This document shows positions 1 through 34,811 of a DNA stretch of 64,000 bases, one piece after another. The stretch comes from Eublepharis macularius. Taxonomy: Eukaryota; Chordata; Lepidosauria; Squamata; Eublepharidae. The notes under the pieces were generated by a model. The model had not been told where the DNA came from, ran no database searches, and saw nothing but the letters and a program-made list of their open reading frames with translations. The stretch lies in assembly GCF_028583425.1 (NCBI RefSeq), contig NC_072801.1, positions 65,053,766 through 65,117,765 of the forward strand, read 5' to 3'. The position numbers were made by a program, and so were the translations under genes. The first letter of the stretch is position 1, and the number at the start of each line of letters is the position of its first letter.

Positions 1-325
1 TGAAAGCAATTGAGGTACACAGAGGTCTTCTTCGGGTTGTTTTTGTACATCTTTAAAGGTTGTTCCTTCACTAAAATAGCTACTGCAATAGAAGTTATGA
101 TTGGAATAATTTTCAATCCTGTGTAACTCTCACTGAGACTAAAAACAAGGGGATTCTCTGGAGCTAGGTAGTGTGAATATTCAGAAAAGGAGACCCTGGT
201 TATATCTGGAATGATAAAAGAAAGGCAGTAAGAAGTGATGGGTTGTAGTGTTTGACTACCATCTTGTGTCTGTTGCTTTGATTCATGTGACCTATGAGGG
301 ACTTCTATGTTTGGCCCCTGAGAGC

Positions 326-535
326 TGGTGTAGTACAGTGGTTAAGTAATTGGGTTGTGTTGCAGCACTTTGCTGGTTCAAATCCCACTACTGCTATGAA
401 CTCAGCAAGCCTCTCAGCCCCAGCTTCCCAGCTGCATGGTAGGGATAATAATAACATGACTTTGTTCACTGCTCTGAGTGAGCACTAATCTGTCCATAAG
501 AGCAGTATACAAATTTATTATTGTTGTTGTTGTTG
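326..535 (+). repeat. tRNA-headed SINE
   Basis: The head has a tRNA-like A box (GGTGTAGTACAGTGGTTAAG) and a B box (GGTTCAAATCCC). A MIR-like body (CTCTCAGCCCCAGCTTCCCAG) follows, and the end is a TTATTATTGTTGTTGTTG-type tail. It belongs to the same family as the copy at 11.7 kb. Confidence 0.75.
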
Positions 536-851
536 CCATCTTAAGCATGTCTACGGAGGACTATTCAACAGGGCTTACTCCCAGGTAAGTATTCTTAGGA
601 TTGTGTGGTAATTCTATCACTCCTGGAGCCTCTGTTAGCTAGTATGGGAGAGTGCCCAGAGGTAACAAACTAAATAAGTGGCAGAGTTGAGAAATGTGCT
701 AGCAACTCCCAGTTCAATTCACATTGCAATGACCCATTTTTTAAAGTAAAACTCATTTCATTTGGAATAATCATATAAAATTTAGCTCGCTCATATCAAC
801 ATAGAATAAATAAATCTTACAATTAATTCAAACACTATTAATACATAGCAG

Positions 852-1027
852 CAGGGCTTTTTTTCAGGGGGAACGCAGGGGAACGGAGTTCCGGAACTTC
901 GAAAATGGTCACATGGCTGGTGGCCCCGCCCCCTGATCTCCAGACAGAGAATCCCCTCTGTCTGACCATTTTCTCTGAGGGCAACCCACTAAGTTCCACC
1001 ACCGCTTTTCCCAGAAAAAAAGCCCTG
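852..1027. mobile_element. Non-autonomous hAT-like MITE with 8-bp target duplication
   Basis: The ends are inverted (CAGGGCTTTTTTTC at the left, AAAAAAAGCCCTG at the right). The element is flanked by a perfect 8-bp duplication, CATAGCAG, at 844-851 and 1028-1035. Eight-base duplications and CAGGG termini fit the hAT superfamily. At 176 bp it has no coding capacity. A related longer copy is at 25867. Confidence 0.85.
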
Positions 1028-1318
1028 CATAGCAGTATCTCACCACTGACTTTTTTATCGAAGAAAAGATCATTCCAGTAAGAGTAATACCCTAAACAAT
1101 GAAATCAGTGGCCTTGGGAGTGCGTCACTTGCCTTAAGATGGCACTATAAAGTATCTAATTTGATTACTATGAAGAAAAGCAACATAAAACCGAAATGAG
1201 CTACAAAGGCTACTCTCCACTGTCACTCTCCAAGGCTGTATAATCCATAGCAGAAGACAGAAACAATATATGTTTTATTCCTAATCTTAGCCTGAGTTGG
1301 TAGCAACATTTTCATCCG

Positions 1319-1504
1319 ATGGATATTGTAAGATTCAGGGCATTGCAACTGAGACTTGCCCAGCTGTGCTTCAATTATGAGATGCGAAGAGATGACCCCG
1401 ATTCTCCAGAAACAGCTGCACTTCTAGTTGCTCTTTTTAAAAGGACGGGACCGTCTGAGGCCGTCTCTTTCTATAGAGAGCTAAAACTCCCTAACACAGT
1501 GTGA
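1319..1504 (+). other. Unrecognised 61-codon ORF
   Basis: An ATG-initiated frame with an in-frame stop just upstream (1302-1304) and a mixed, protein-like composition, including the stretches RALQLRLAQLCFNYEMRRDD and VSFYRELKLPN. I recognise no domain. It lies about 540 bases before the zinc-finger exon but ends in its own stop, so it is not spliced into that exon as it stands. It could be a chance ORF or a small piece of an old repeat. Confidence 0.2.
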
Positions 1505-2042
1505 ACTTTTTTTCAGAAAAGCCATTTAACTGTAAGCCCAGCTTGAAAATTCCACTCCCTCAACTCCTTCCCTTGAACAGAACCATACACAAATTGACCA
1601 GCTGGCTGCTTACCGTACCCTTACGATAAGACTCTCCCAATGCACTGTTTTGGAGCTGGGGTGCCTGGTCAATGGAAAGCTGTGGCATCTTTTCCTTGCC
1701 TCTTGTCTAACAGCTGACCCCCATGTTCCTGACATGGTAGAATCCTCCTGATGCCTTATTTAAATGTGTTGCAGTCTAAGGCAAAAGAATGTGCCCATGG
1801 GACGTTCCATACCTCCAACATCTCAAACTGTACTGCTCCAACAAAGCAACTACATGGCATGTTTAAACCAGGCCTTAGCCTGACCTTGTGCCATAACAAA
1901 CTATTTGCACCCATCCAAGTGTTCCCAGAAAGTGTTTTTGGGACAAATAACCTGACTTTACTGTTGTCGAAACTGTGATTGCAATATCCTTAACAATTTT
2001 GCTCAATTTCCTCAGCAGATCGCATTTTTGTTTTCCTTTTAG

Positions 2043-3247
2043 AAAGCACTGAGGTTGGAAGTCAATCGGAGACAGAAGATCTTCCAGAGGAGGTACCGGA
2101 GGAAGAAGAGATGGAAGAGTTGTTTCTAGAAGCACCTCTGAGTCCTGAGCAGACAGAGATGGTCTCAGGGTATGAAAGTAGCCCAGGAAGACAACAGAGG
2201 GACCAAGAAAGTGGGAATGTAAGGGAGGCACAGCTGCATCACCCAAATAACTCACAGATCTCCAGGGTCTGCAGAAGTCAAGCTCAGGCAGAGGAGCAAC
2301 AATGGAGGAGTCAGCTGAGAAGGCACCATGCCAAGGAGGCTTCTCATGATCCTCCAGGCTTTATCAACCTTTTGGGCATCTTGGAGCCCCCTCCTCCTCC
2401 TCTTCCTCCTCCCACCAGCCGCAGGCCAGCGGAGAAGCCCTACCACTGCACAGAGTGTGGGAAGAGCTTTTCACAGAGTTCTGTGTTGATCGAACACCAG
2501 AGAATCCACACAGGGGAGAGGCCCTTTGTGTGCAATGTGTGTGGAAAACGCTTCTCCCAAAGCTCGACGCTGATGGGGCATCAAAGGATCCACACTGGTG
2601 AGAAACCTTTTGCCTGCCCAGAGTGTGGAAGGGGCTTCAGCCGTAGTTCTGCCTTGACGGAGCATCAGCGGACCCACACCGGGGAGACGCCCTTTCCGTG
2701 CCGGGAGTGTGGCAAGGCCTTCAGCCGCACCTCCAACCTTGTGAAGCACCTGCGCACCCACTCGGGAGAGAAGCCCTACTCCTGCTCCCTCTGTGGGAAG
2801 CGCTTCTCCCTTAGTTCCAACCTGCTGAAGCATGAGCGCACACATTCGGGGGAGAAGCCCTTTCCCTGCCCTCTGTGCGGCAAATGCTTCAAGAAGAAGA
2901 CCCACCTGGTGTCACACAATCGTGTGCACACTGGGGAGCGGCCATATCGGTGTGAGGAGTGTGGGAAGTGCTTCTCCCAGAGCTCATCCTTGATTGAACA
3001 CCAGAGAATCCACACAGGGGAGAAGCCCTACAAATGCGCCCAATGTGGCCGAGGATTCTATGTCAATTCCAAACTGGTCAAACACCAGAGAATTCACACG
3101 GGAGAGAAACCATATGCCTGCTCTGCCTGTGGGAAAACATTCCGATACAAGCAGCAGTTCCCACGCCATCAGGCCCACGTCCACCCTGGAGAGGACCACG
3201 TTTCTGTGCTCACCTTGGGTGCTAGTGTTAATATGCTCCTTGCATAG
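2043..3247 (+). CDS. C2H2 zinc-finger protein, last coding exon (nine fingers)
   Basis: Probable nuclear DNA-binding transcription factor. The open frame runs from a splice acceptor (pyrimidine tract then AG at 2041-2042) to a stop at 3245-3247. The first ATG in frame is at 2111, but the frame stays open and acidic (Glu-rich) back to the acceptor. I therefore read this as the last exon of a gene whose earlier exons lie upstream, perhaps outside the window. Counting from the ATG, residues 1-110 are an acidic, Gln-rich and then Pro-rich linker without fingers. Residues 111-363 hold nine C2H2 fingers joined by mostly canonical TGEKP/TGERP linkers. The ninth has a longer His spacing (HQAHVH), and a short tail follows. 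No KRAB, SCAN or BTB domain is visible. The family is large, so the ortholog cannot be named. Coding status is near certain; the start is not. Confidence 0.9.
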
Positions 3248-3613
3248 ACCAGCCCTTGGCCTTTGGTCTTCTGATACTCTGTAGACTGACTGACTCCAGT
3301 TAATCCTGCCAAAACTGGGTGGTCCATAAACTGCCCAGCCCTGCATCTCATTACTGAGTAGGTCCTAGGAGCTCCCAAAAATATTTCTGGTCACATATAT
3401 ATGGTCCACTCATGCATTTTGATTAGGAAGTAAGTCCCATTGAACTGAATGGAGTCGTGGGGTTTATTGCCAAGTTAAGTATGCATTGGATTTCAAATTT
3501 GTGAGGCCAGGCTAGTAATACAGGTTTCAGCCTCTTTTTCAAGGAGCTACCCTCTTGGATTATGGCAGTTCCTTTATTCGCATCCGTAGTGTGTCAACAG
3601 GAAAAAGAGGCAA

Positions 3614-3619
3614 AATAAA
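3614..3619 (+). terminator. Candidate polyadenylation signal AATAAA of the zinc-finger gene
   Basis: Canonical AATAAA about 370 bases after the stop codon on the same strand. It is the first such hexamer downstream, so a 3'UTR of roughly 390 bases is likely. Confidence 0.5.
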
Positions 3620-6600
3620 CTGAGGCCATTTTGTTTCAGAGTGTATTTATGGTAGTGGCAACGGAGATGCCAGCTTGAGACCCTCTTTCAAAGGGAAGAT
3701 ACCCACTTTCACAAGGATTATGTGAATAGAATTACATTCTTATGGGATGCACAAATGCCAAGATGGTTCACTACTGATGCCATGACTTTCCTTTAATGTA
3801 TTTATGGTATCAACACCCAGTTTAGTGGAAAGGCAAAATGATTTTATTTTTTGTATGTTTGCAGTATTGCCTAAGAAGGCATGCAAATGTGTATTTTCTG
3901 GGCCTGGCCCTTTTTTAATTTGAAGGACAAGCAAGATTATATTGTGATGCTCTTTTTATTAGAATACTTACGGCATTTGCATAGAAGAGAGCAATTGGAT
4001 CTCTGAGGGAGTTTCTTGTCCTCATTTGTGGGGTTTATTCTTATGGCATGTGTAGAGCATCAGATAGAGAACAGTTGTAAAATATCACCTCTGACTTACA
4101 ATTCCAATGAATAACCGGATGGCTTCTCTATTTATGTGTTTAAGGTAATCCATACAGAAACACCATGTGATTTGTGGCCTTCATCTTGTTTGAGAATGAA
4201 GGCATTTTGATAATTGTTGAGACTTCAGAATAACTGTGAAAACCTCGTGACATCACCTAGCTATATCATAATGGAGTCCATCTTAGACCATTCTTCTGGA
4301 TAATTCTAGAAGGTTCTCATGGCTCACTGGCTGTTAAGAACCCTATGTAATCTCCTTTGACCTCTTTAATTCATTCCATGTTCCTGACACCCTTGAATGT
4401 TCAGCGGACAACCGTAAGTTCACTGTTACTTCAAAGACACGTCCAACTGGCAAAGTAAGGGTCACCCAGGAGACATTTAACTGTTAGAGGGAGTGGGATG
4501 CTGCTATATATAAGGGGAATTGGGAGAGATTGAGCCAAAATTAAACACCCCAAACACTGTTGATTACAACAGAAGAGAATTAAATAGGTGCTTAACTCTC
4601 TTCTACTAAAATGATTGAGTCTTTGGAGTGATCATCTTTGGCTGGATGATGCCCTTATTCAGTAAGACTGAACAGGCCTCTCCAGGTTATTTCCTCCAAA
4701 CTTTTCCAAAAAGACTACCTTGAGCTAGAAATTGTACTGGTTTGTAGCCAGTGAGGTGCCTATCTTTCATTAATAATTTCATCTCTCACATTGAGGATCC
4801 TGTCTTTTTGTAGTCATTTCCTTTAGTCAACAGTGTGTTCATAGGGGCCAGAATTTTAATTCCCACGGGTTAGCATAGAAAAGAAAAACTGCTCTATAGC
4901 TGAACGAAGAACCTTGCATGTCACTGTGTCGATCTGGTATTTGAGTCTACAAAAACACACACCCCTGAATGCGAATAGACAGCTGTGAAGAGGAAGCCAC
5001 CCCAGGCTTTAGTGCTTTGCTGTATCTCAGACAAGTAGCAACACTGCATCTCGACACCTCAGTTAATACCTTTGAAATATGGAGTAAGTTTGGAAAGTAT
5101 ATTAAGAATCTGAGACATGACAGAACATTTAAACAAACGTTTGGCACACTGAATAGATTGCACTTCAGATATGTGCACAGTAGAGCCTGCAAGTGCTGGC
5201 ACCACATCCGAAATGACACCCAATGGGAGGAACACTTAAAAGGAAGTCAATATGTTGCTTTGTTGTCATTCTCACACTTTGGCTAAGGTGGAAGGAACAA
5301 TGGCTCATGTAGAATGGTTGGGGTTTCCAAAAAAAGGGGGGGAACAAAGGAAATCGGAATTTTCTCGATTTCTACAAATAATGAGAATTTTTTCACATAA
5401 TCACAGCCAGCCCAAGATATTCTGCTGTCACAAGCAACTGTTGTATCTGTTATCTAAGATCGATTGCTATGTAATCCCAGAGCTGTGCCAAGCATTACCC
5501 ATGACATTGCAAGGAATCCCACAATTTTACTGACACCCTTGAAATTCTGATTTCCAAGCTGCAGCTTAGCAGAGTAGCCCTGCACATAATAACACACACG
5601 TTTATCTATCTTCCCTTATCAAGTGCTGGACATTCTTGGATGGTGTACAAGCTTGTTCTATGTATGTGAGACTTACTTAGGGAATATGGACTCGTTCTCT
5701 CACATACATTGAGGTATTGAGGTTATAGTGGCAAAGAAACCTGATGGTTTCAGGGCTTTATTGGATTTTGCTGCATTCTGTCACTTTTTCAATACAGCAC
5801 CTGCACTGTTGAGTTGGAAGGATCTAGTCTACTCGTGCCGTGATCTCTTAAGTTTTCTTTGCAAATTCAAACATGCATACAAGATGTGTAAGTAAATTGG
5901 TGGTGATAAACAGAAATCAATAAAACCCCCAGAATATATGAACAATGTAACCTAGGTATACAGAAGACTATAAAACTAGTTAGAAACACAAATGTAGCTC
6001 AAGTTGATGTAACAGCCCCTAGAGCATGAAGTCAGATTCCAAACATTACACCTCAAAATAATCCATGTCTAATAATCATAGACTCTGGGCATACAGGGGA
6101 AAAAAGCCTTATTTCCATTTCTGTTAACATGGAGCAATGGAATCACCCACTGCCCAATGTTAATATGTTAAATAAATTTTATAGTGTTGTTCTTGGAGGA
6201 AAAATGAGCAAAAGTCTGTGTAGACTATTTATCCTGTGTGTGTATTAGCTTCGTATTGTGTTCCTGTGAAAGTTTTTCCTCCATTTGCTCTCTAATGCAT
6301 CATTAAAAACCACTGACATTTCAGTCTAAAAATCTCTGGCTTTCTCTGCAGCACACTGAGTTTATTCCAGAAATGTGGAATATTAAAACATGATTCCTTC
6401 ACCCAACCCCATACAATATCTCTCCCCTCATCTCACTTTACAAAAACTACCTTTTGTCAATGTGGGGACAATGCATTCTGAGACAGAGTCCTTGGAAAAC
6501 ATTCTGACAGACAGTAGAGCAGTAATGCCCACCAGTTTTTAAAACTTAAGACTCCTAAGGGCCCAAAGTATTGACATGCAGAGGAGAGTTTGCTGTGTGG

Positions 6601-7497
6601 TTCGTGTCTCTGTACATCACGCAATCACTCCCATAAAGAAATTCAGCAAAATTACTTGCCCTCAGAGGAGGCTGCCTGTTGCATCACTGCATGAATCACT
6701 GCTCTGTGCTTGCATTTTGACCATCTTCTACTGACTGTTGATTCATATTTCTGTAGAGCATGGTTGTATCAATCAGTTACTCCTCAGCAGAACCTTAGCC
6801 AGATTTCCTCCCTTTGGGCAGCTGCTTGTTGCATCTCTGCTTAACTCACTGCTCTGAACTAGCCTCAGTCCAATGAGAAGGCACTCTTAAAACTGAAAGT
6901 GACATGCCGATCACACCTGGACCAGTTTATGTGGAGATAAGTCTTACTGGTGGGACTTATTCTCAGAAAAAGTGCGCACAGAATTGTTGCCTCACACAAC
7001 AGAGCTCCTCTGAGGACAGATAGCTCTTTCTCTGGCATAATCTAAAGGGGAAACAATTTTAACTCCTTATTAGGATGAGCCACAGCTAGCTGCCACCGTG
7101 TGTCTAAGATGTCACTTTCTTATTTCAGGAGAGAAAAAAGGCCTTCAGCAGCTCCCACAACTTGGGAACTGGCTGCCTGTATCTTCAGAGAAACAACACG
7201 TAATTTTTATTGAGATCAACTCAAATGACTCATCATGCAAGCTTTCAGGTTCTATAGAACCCTTCATCAGGCTGATGCTACACAAATTTTAAAAATGGAG
7301 GGAAAAGGTTTTTCCAGCCCAAAATCTTGCTATGCCAGCCTTAGATGCTGAATGCTGGGAGGTTGTTTGTTGGAGATTTTAGATCAAAGAACTTGCATTT
7401 TGCGAAGCAGAAACAAACAACAGAAGGTCGTAACGTTGGAGGCGGGGCGGGGGGGGGGAGGCCAGTACGACAGTGTTATGCGGACTCGATTCTGGCG
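3620..7497. other. Intergenic stretch without a supported gene
   Basis: Between the zinc-finger gene and the KAT8 promoter I find only short unrelated ORFs. The BCKDK, VKORC1 and PRSS53 genes that sit upstream of KAT8 in human are not visible here. The one structured item noticed is a degenerate retroelement end with a hammerhead-like motif at 7241-7270. Confidence 0.6.
7231..7285 (-). repeat. Retroelement end fragment with hammerhead-like motif
   Basis: Read on the minus strand it carries CTGATGA (7264-7270), a 5-bp hairpin GGTTC-TATA-GAACC (7248-7261) and GAAAGC (7241-7246). This is the same arrangement as the inverted-repeat elements at 42.6, 59.4 and 60.2 kb, but with a different stem sequence. 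Confidence 0.55.
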
Positions 7498-7712
7498 GGT
7501 GGTGGAGAGTGCCCTCTAGTCACAGCTGAGTCATGGCGACCCCCGGTAAGTTTTTCATGGCAAGAGACTAACAGAGGTGGGTTGCCATCGCTGCCTCTGC
7601 AACCCTGGTCTTCATTGGAGGTCTCCCATCCAAGTCTAACCAAGGCCGACCCTGCTTAGCTTCTCCGATCTGATGAGATTAGGCTCACCTAGGCTAACCA
7701 GGTCAGGGCAGA
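7498..7712 (-). repeat. 5S-rRNA-derived SINE (5S-Sauria type)
   Basis: On the minus strand the head resembles 5S rRNA, including CTAAGCAGGGTCGGCCTTGG and GGATGGGAGACCTCC. The tail contains GGTCGCCATGACTCAGCTG-like sequence typical of RTE-tailed squamate SINEs. It lies just upstream of the KAT8 promoter. Confidence 0.75.
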
Positions 7713-7899
7713 TTCTGGCTTCTGCTCATTTAAACTGTGATTTTTAAATTGTGGTTTTATGTATCTTTATGTTTATTGTGTTGCTTACACTGGAAGTCGT
7801 CTTGAGTTCCTTAAGGTAGAAAGGCGGCTAATAAATGTTTTAAATCAATAAGTGAATAAAAATGAGCTTTTCCCCCTCCGTTTGGATAGCATCTGCCTA

Positions 7900-8194
7900 A
7901 CAGATCGGTTCTGCTTCTAGATTTTGCGCCGTCTACCCGAACTACGGCCGCTTGCGCCTCTTCTCTCTTCGGAGGCCTCCGTCTCCTAGCAACGTGCCCA
8001 ATCATCTCTTGCGAGTCACTTCGTCACGTGACTCCCACTAACGCTTTACGTCACATTCACGCGCCAACCCAGTTTCTCTGGTGACCTCCCATCTGGGGAT
8101 ATCACTTCCGGTTGCGGCCTGGACCGTTGGAAACCGTTGTTTGTGGAGGAGTAGCGCGCACGCCCGCGCCAGTAGCCTCGCCGTGGCGGTTGTC
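7900..8194 (+). promoter_or_regulatory. KAT8: KAT8 promoter and 5'UTR region
   Basis: GC- and CpG-rich DNA directly before the KAT8 start codon. Visible motifs are an RFX X-box-like GTCTCCTAGCAAC (7981-7993), an E-box CACGTG (8025-8030), a CRE-like TTACGTCA (8046-8053) and an ETS-type CTTCCGG (8105-8111). I see no TATA box. This is a typical housekeeping CpG-island promoter. The transcription start site is not resolved. Confidence 0.6.
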
Positions 8195-15988
<7,794 letters not shown>

Positions 15989-18217
15989 GGGAACAGCAGA
16001 CCAGAGGAAAAGAAGAGGTTCCACCTCCATTTACATCTACATTTTAAGAGATGGTCTAAAGCCAAGCATTTGTGTTGGACTTGCATTGACCAGATGTGCT
16101 TTTGAGCAGATGGGTTGGCGAAAAGGGGTGGGAGGTGCATTTCCGCTGTTGCAGCCTCTCTGCTTGAGTGCTGTGGTTCACTGGCTCTTTCGGGTGAAGT
16201 TTCGCTGCCTTCCTGCTCCTCCTCCTATTAGGTGGCACATTCACTCCTCCCCCACCGTGCTAGAGCTCGTACGCCCTGTTTTCCTCCTCCTGCAGAATGT
16301 TACTGTTGGGATCCACCCTTTGAAGCAGTAGAGAAAAGGAATGCCCCTCTTTTAATCTCATTCCTTTTAGGCCTGAAAGTACAGCCAGTTTCTGAGATGC
16401 TCGACCACAAGACCAGGCTTTAGGCTGCCTCTATGTCTTGTGGCAGGTGGGTTATACAGGTGAAGGATTAGCAGCAGTGCATGACATAAGCAGCAGTCTA
16501 ATGGGTACAAAGGATGTGGGAAGCCATTAGCAGACAGTGGGTCGGTAGCAGCACCAGTATTGAAGGGAGAAGTTTCCCAAACCCATCACTTTCGCAGAGT
16601 TGAAAAAGCTGGTGGCTTTTTCATCTCAGTACATGTACTGCTGTCATCATCTTGCCACCAAAGAGATGGATGCTAAAGAACTGGAGCTATTAAAATTCTG
16701 GCCCCTGCCTCCTTTTTGTTCCTGAGCCCCCCCCCCCCCCCGGTTTGGGAAAAGCAAGGGCAATGCATGTACTATTGACACTTGTTCTTGAGTTTAGGCT
16801 CAGCTAAGCTAGAGGGGAACTACGCAGAAGGGACTGCAGCTCCCCTCTCCTCCAGCAGCTGCTAAACTGCCTCTAAGGTTCAGTCAGGAATAGCAACAGG
16901 AAGCTCTTGAAAAAAGTAGCAAGCTTGCCCTCCAGCTGTTGAGGTTGTCCACTTTTAATGGAAGAGACCCAGAAGGCAGGTGCTTCAAGCTAAGTATTTG
17001 TTTTTGAAAGCAGCCTTTATTAAAAGCAACAGACAATAGCCAGGTAGAAGAAGATGCTGCCTAGTGTTTTGTCATGGGTCTCTCTCTGCCCCCGCCCTCT
17101 TCCACTGGGGGATCTGTCTTCACTGGTGCTCAGTGAGGGGGGGAGTGTCCAGCAAGCCCCTCGGCCCCAGTCAGGCGAAGATGGAGGCTGCTTATATTTT
17201 TGCAGCCATCTTCTTGCATAGTTCCTGGGGGCAGGGCTGAGGCCTGCATCATCCATGATAGGAAGAAATATCCACATGGTAGTTCGGCTACAGCTCTTAG
17301 GTGCACGCTCCATGTATACGGTGTGTTTTCTGTTACCTCAAGAAGTATTTTAATAAAAAAAGACAAAAGTATGGTGCATTGTTGGAGTGTGCTGAATTGA
17401 GGCCTCTCTGCTGCTGCTGGTGGTGCGATAAAGAATGCTGAGAATGGGAGATAAACTAGAAACGGGAACTGCCAGTGGAGTCTGGTGGCAGAACAATGGT
17501 GGCAGACAGTGCATGAGCATAGGTTTGCAGGCTTTTCGTACACAACATGACACTTTGCTGCCTGTCCTGGCAAGTCGGGAGGAAACAGACATTGATTACT
17601 GTTCATCAAGAAGAGGGTACTTCCACCCACCCTCCCCAGACTGGTACTACCTTTTATGTATATAGAATTGGACACCCTTCTACACATCTGCCCCCCCCCT
17701 CAAGTCCTTTTGTCTGCTAGTCTAGAAACAAACAGAAATTTGGGAAGCCACCTCCCTTCACTGGACATGGTCTAGGGGTGGAAAGGATAATTCTGTCTGG
17801 AGCAACTTTTCATTCTCCTGGAATATAGGAGAGGCTGTACCAGGTGAAAGTCAAGCTCCTGTGTAGCTTCTAGAGAAGTCATCAGCACCCATTCTGTTTT
17901 AACCAGGCAAGCTAGTAAATGTGGGATTCTTTGTCCAAGCAGTCGGACCCAGAATGGTCTTTCCTTGTACTACTTAGCTGCGTTTTTCGCTCTACACTCG
18001 ATGCTTCCTTAAAGAATGTTTCGCCCCACCTAATGTTAGGTCTCTTTAAGTGCATTCCTGGGGCTTAAAGCAGACGGAGGAACAAACCACTTAAGACTTC
18101 TCTCCTGCTACATTCTTTCCTTCCTCTTAGAGTCAGCCCTGACATCTAGTGCAGCTTGAGGAAATAATGGTTCTCCTTTAATAACACAGCAACCTTGAGG
18201 CCATAACTACCATCAAC
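15989..18217. other. Convergent spacer: KAT8 3'UTR side and protease 3' flank
   Basis: Non-coding DNA between the KAT8 stop and the polyadenylation signal of the minus-strand protease. It contains a poly-C run near 16728-16742. A plus-strand AATAAA at 17352-17357 is the only canonical signal for KAT8, preceded by a weaker ATTAAA near 16689. A minus-strand AATAAA is at about 17015. Many short ORFs are present; none looks coding. Confidence 0.5.
17352..17357 (+). terminator. KAT8: Possible distal polyadenylation signal of KAT8
   Basis: First canonical AATAAA on the plus strand after the KAT8 stop, 1.36 kb downstream. Human KAT8 has a short 3'UTR, so the nearer ATTAAA at about 16689 may be used instead. 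Confidence 0.3.
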
Positions 18218-18223
18218 TTTATT
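18218..18223 (-). terminator. PRSS8: Polyadenylation signal of the prostasin-like gene
   Basis: AATAAA on the minus strand (TTTATT on plus), 590 bases after the stop of the distal last exon. I found no AATAAA or ATTAAA on this strand between the two last exons. Confidence 0.55.
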
Positions 18224-18811
18224 AAAAACCATCATGAGAGTAGTATCAGAAGCTCTCTTTCCAATTTGAGCAAGAATGAGAGGCTTACATTCCCGGATAA
18301 AATTGTGCAAATACAAGATTTAAAAATGTAAGATCCCAGGGAAGGTGAGCTGTAGATTCTCTTTGTCCTGTCGCCTTTCTTCACAGAACAGGGTGTCACT
18401 CCTTTTACCCTTCTGTCCATATGGGTAGAAGCTCTGTCCATAAAGATCTTGCCAGCATGTGTGCGCCAAGCAATCCCATTCCAGCACTTTTTCATATTTA
18501 AATCGCACTGCATCATAAATAAGGTCCACTGATGTTGCCGATGTGGAACAGTTCATTCAGAAGGAACAGCAGTTGGGTGTTGTTGGACTGATGACACAAT
18601 TCCCCAGAGTTCTGCCGTGTTCATCTATCCACTCAAAAGAACCTGTCCAGCAGTGGAGGGGGTTCAGTAGTCAGCGCTGAAGTATAAAATTAAGTCACAA
18701 GAAAAATGGGCTCTTACTGCCACTCAAAAGAGGAACAAAAATGTAACAGTCTTCTCCATCTTTGCTTTCAGTCCCTGGGCTGGCAGGAGACACAGGTAAA
18801 ACGACAGCTTC

Positions 18812-34223
<15,412 letters not shown>

Positions 34224-34620
34224 CTCCTCGGGCCGCGTCCAAGTCCAAGAGCCGGTGGGAGAGAGCAGAGCTGCGCCAGCGAGTCAGTCCCGCGGGCAGG
34301 TGGACTGGGGAATGAAGCCGCCCGCCTGGCCCTGCCTTTCTGGGCTGACGGACAAGTCGTCCAACCTGTTGGGGCCGGGCTGGGCTCCCCGCCAGAACCA
34401 GTCACCCTCCCGGGGCCCATTTGCATGTCTCTCTGCTTGGCTCACCTGGCTCAGGTGGCGCCTCCTCCCTCGCCTCGCCTCGCCTCCAACTGGGAGGGAG
34501 GCAGGCAGGCCCGGCCGCCCCTTCCCAGTGGCCATGAGTTCCATTCAGTTCGCGGCCGGGTCAAGTGGAGAGAGGCCCGCCGGCCCTCCAGGGCTTTGGA
34601 GAAGACCCTGCAGGCCAGGG
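34224..34620 (-). promoter_or_regulatory. PRSS8: Prostasin-like gene promoter / CpG-rich 5' region
   Basis: GC-rich DNA immediately upstream of the signal-peptide ATG on the minus strand, with many CpG dinucleotides. No TATA box was identified and the start site is not resolved. Confidence 0.5.
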
Positions 34621-34811
34621 AAGGAGATGGCCTTCTGTGGGTTTTTGTTTTCAACATAACAAAGAGCCTTGCGGGCGGCATCTCCAAGACAAACCCATTT
34701 ATTGTGGCCAAAGCTTGATTGATGGATTGATCTTGCTACAATGAATGAGTTAAGTCTTCTAAAATGTAATGTTATTTAGATTGCAGCAGCAGACTTTATG
34801 AGGCAGACGTA

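Noticed and set aside
4190-4650. Possible old solo LTR: a TATA-like block and a polyadenylation-like hexamer at suggestive spacing
   Set aside because: No matching terminal repeats, target duplication or internal retroviral region could be recognised, so the boundaries and the class cannot be supported.
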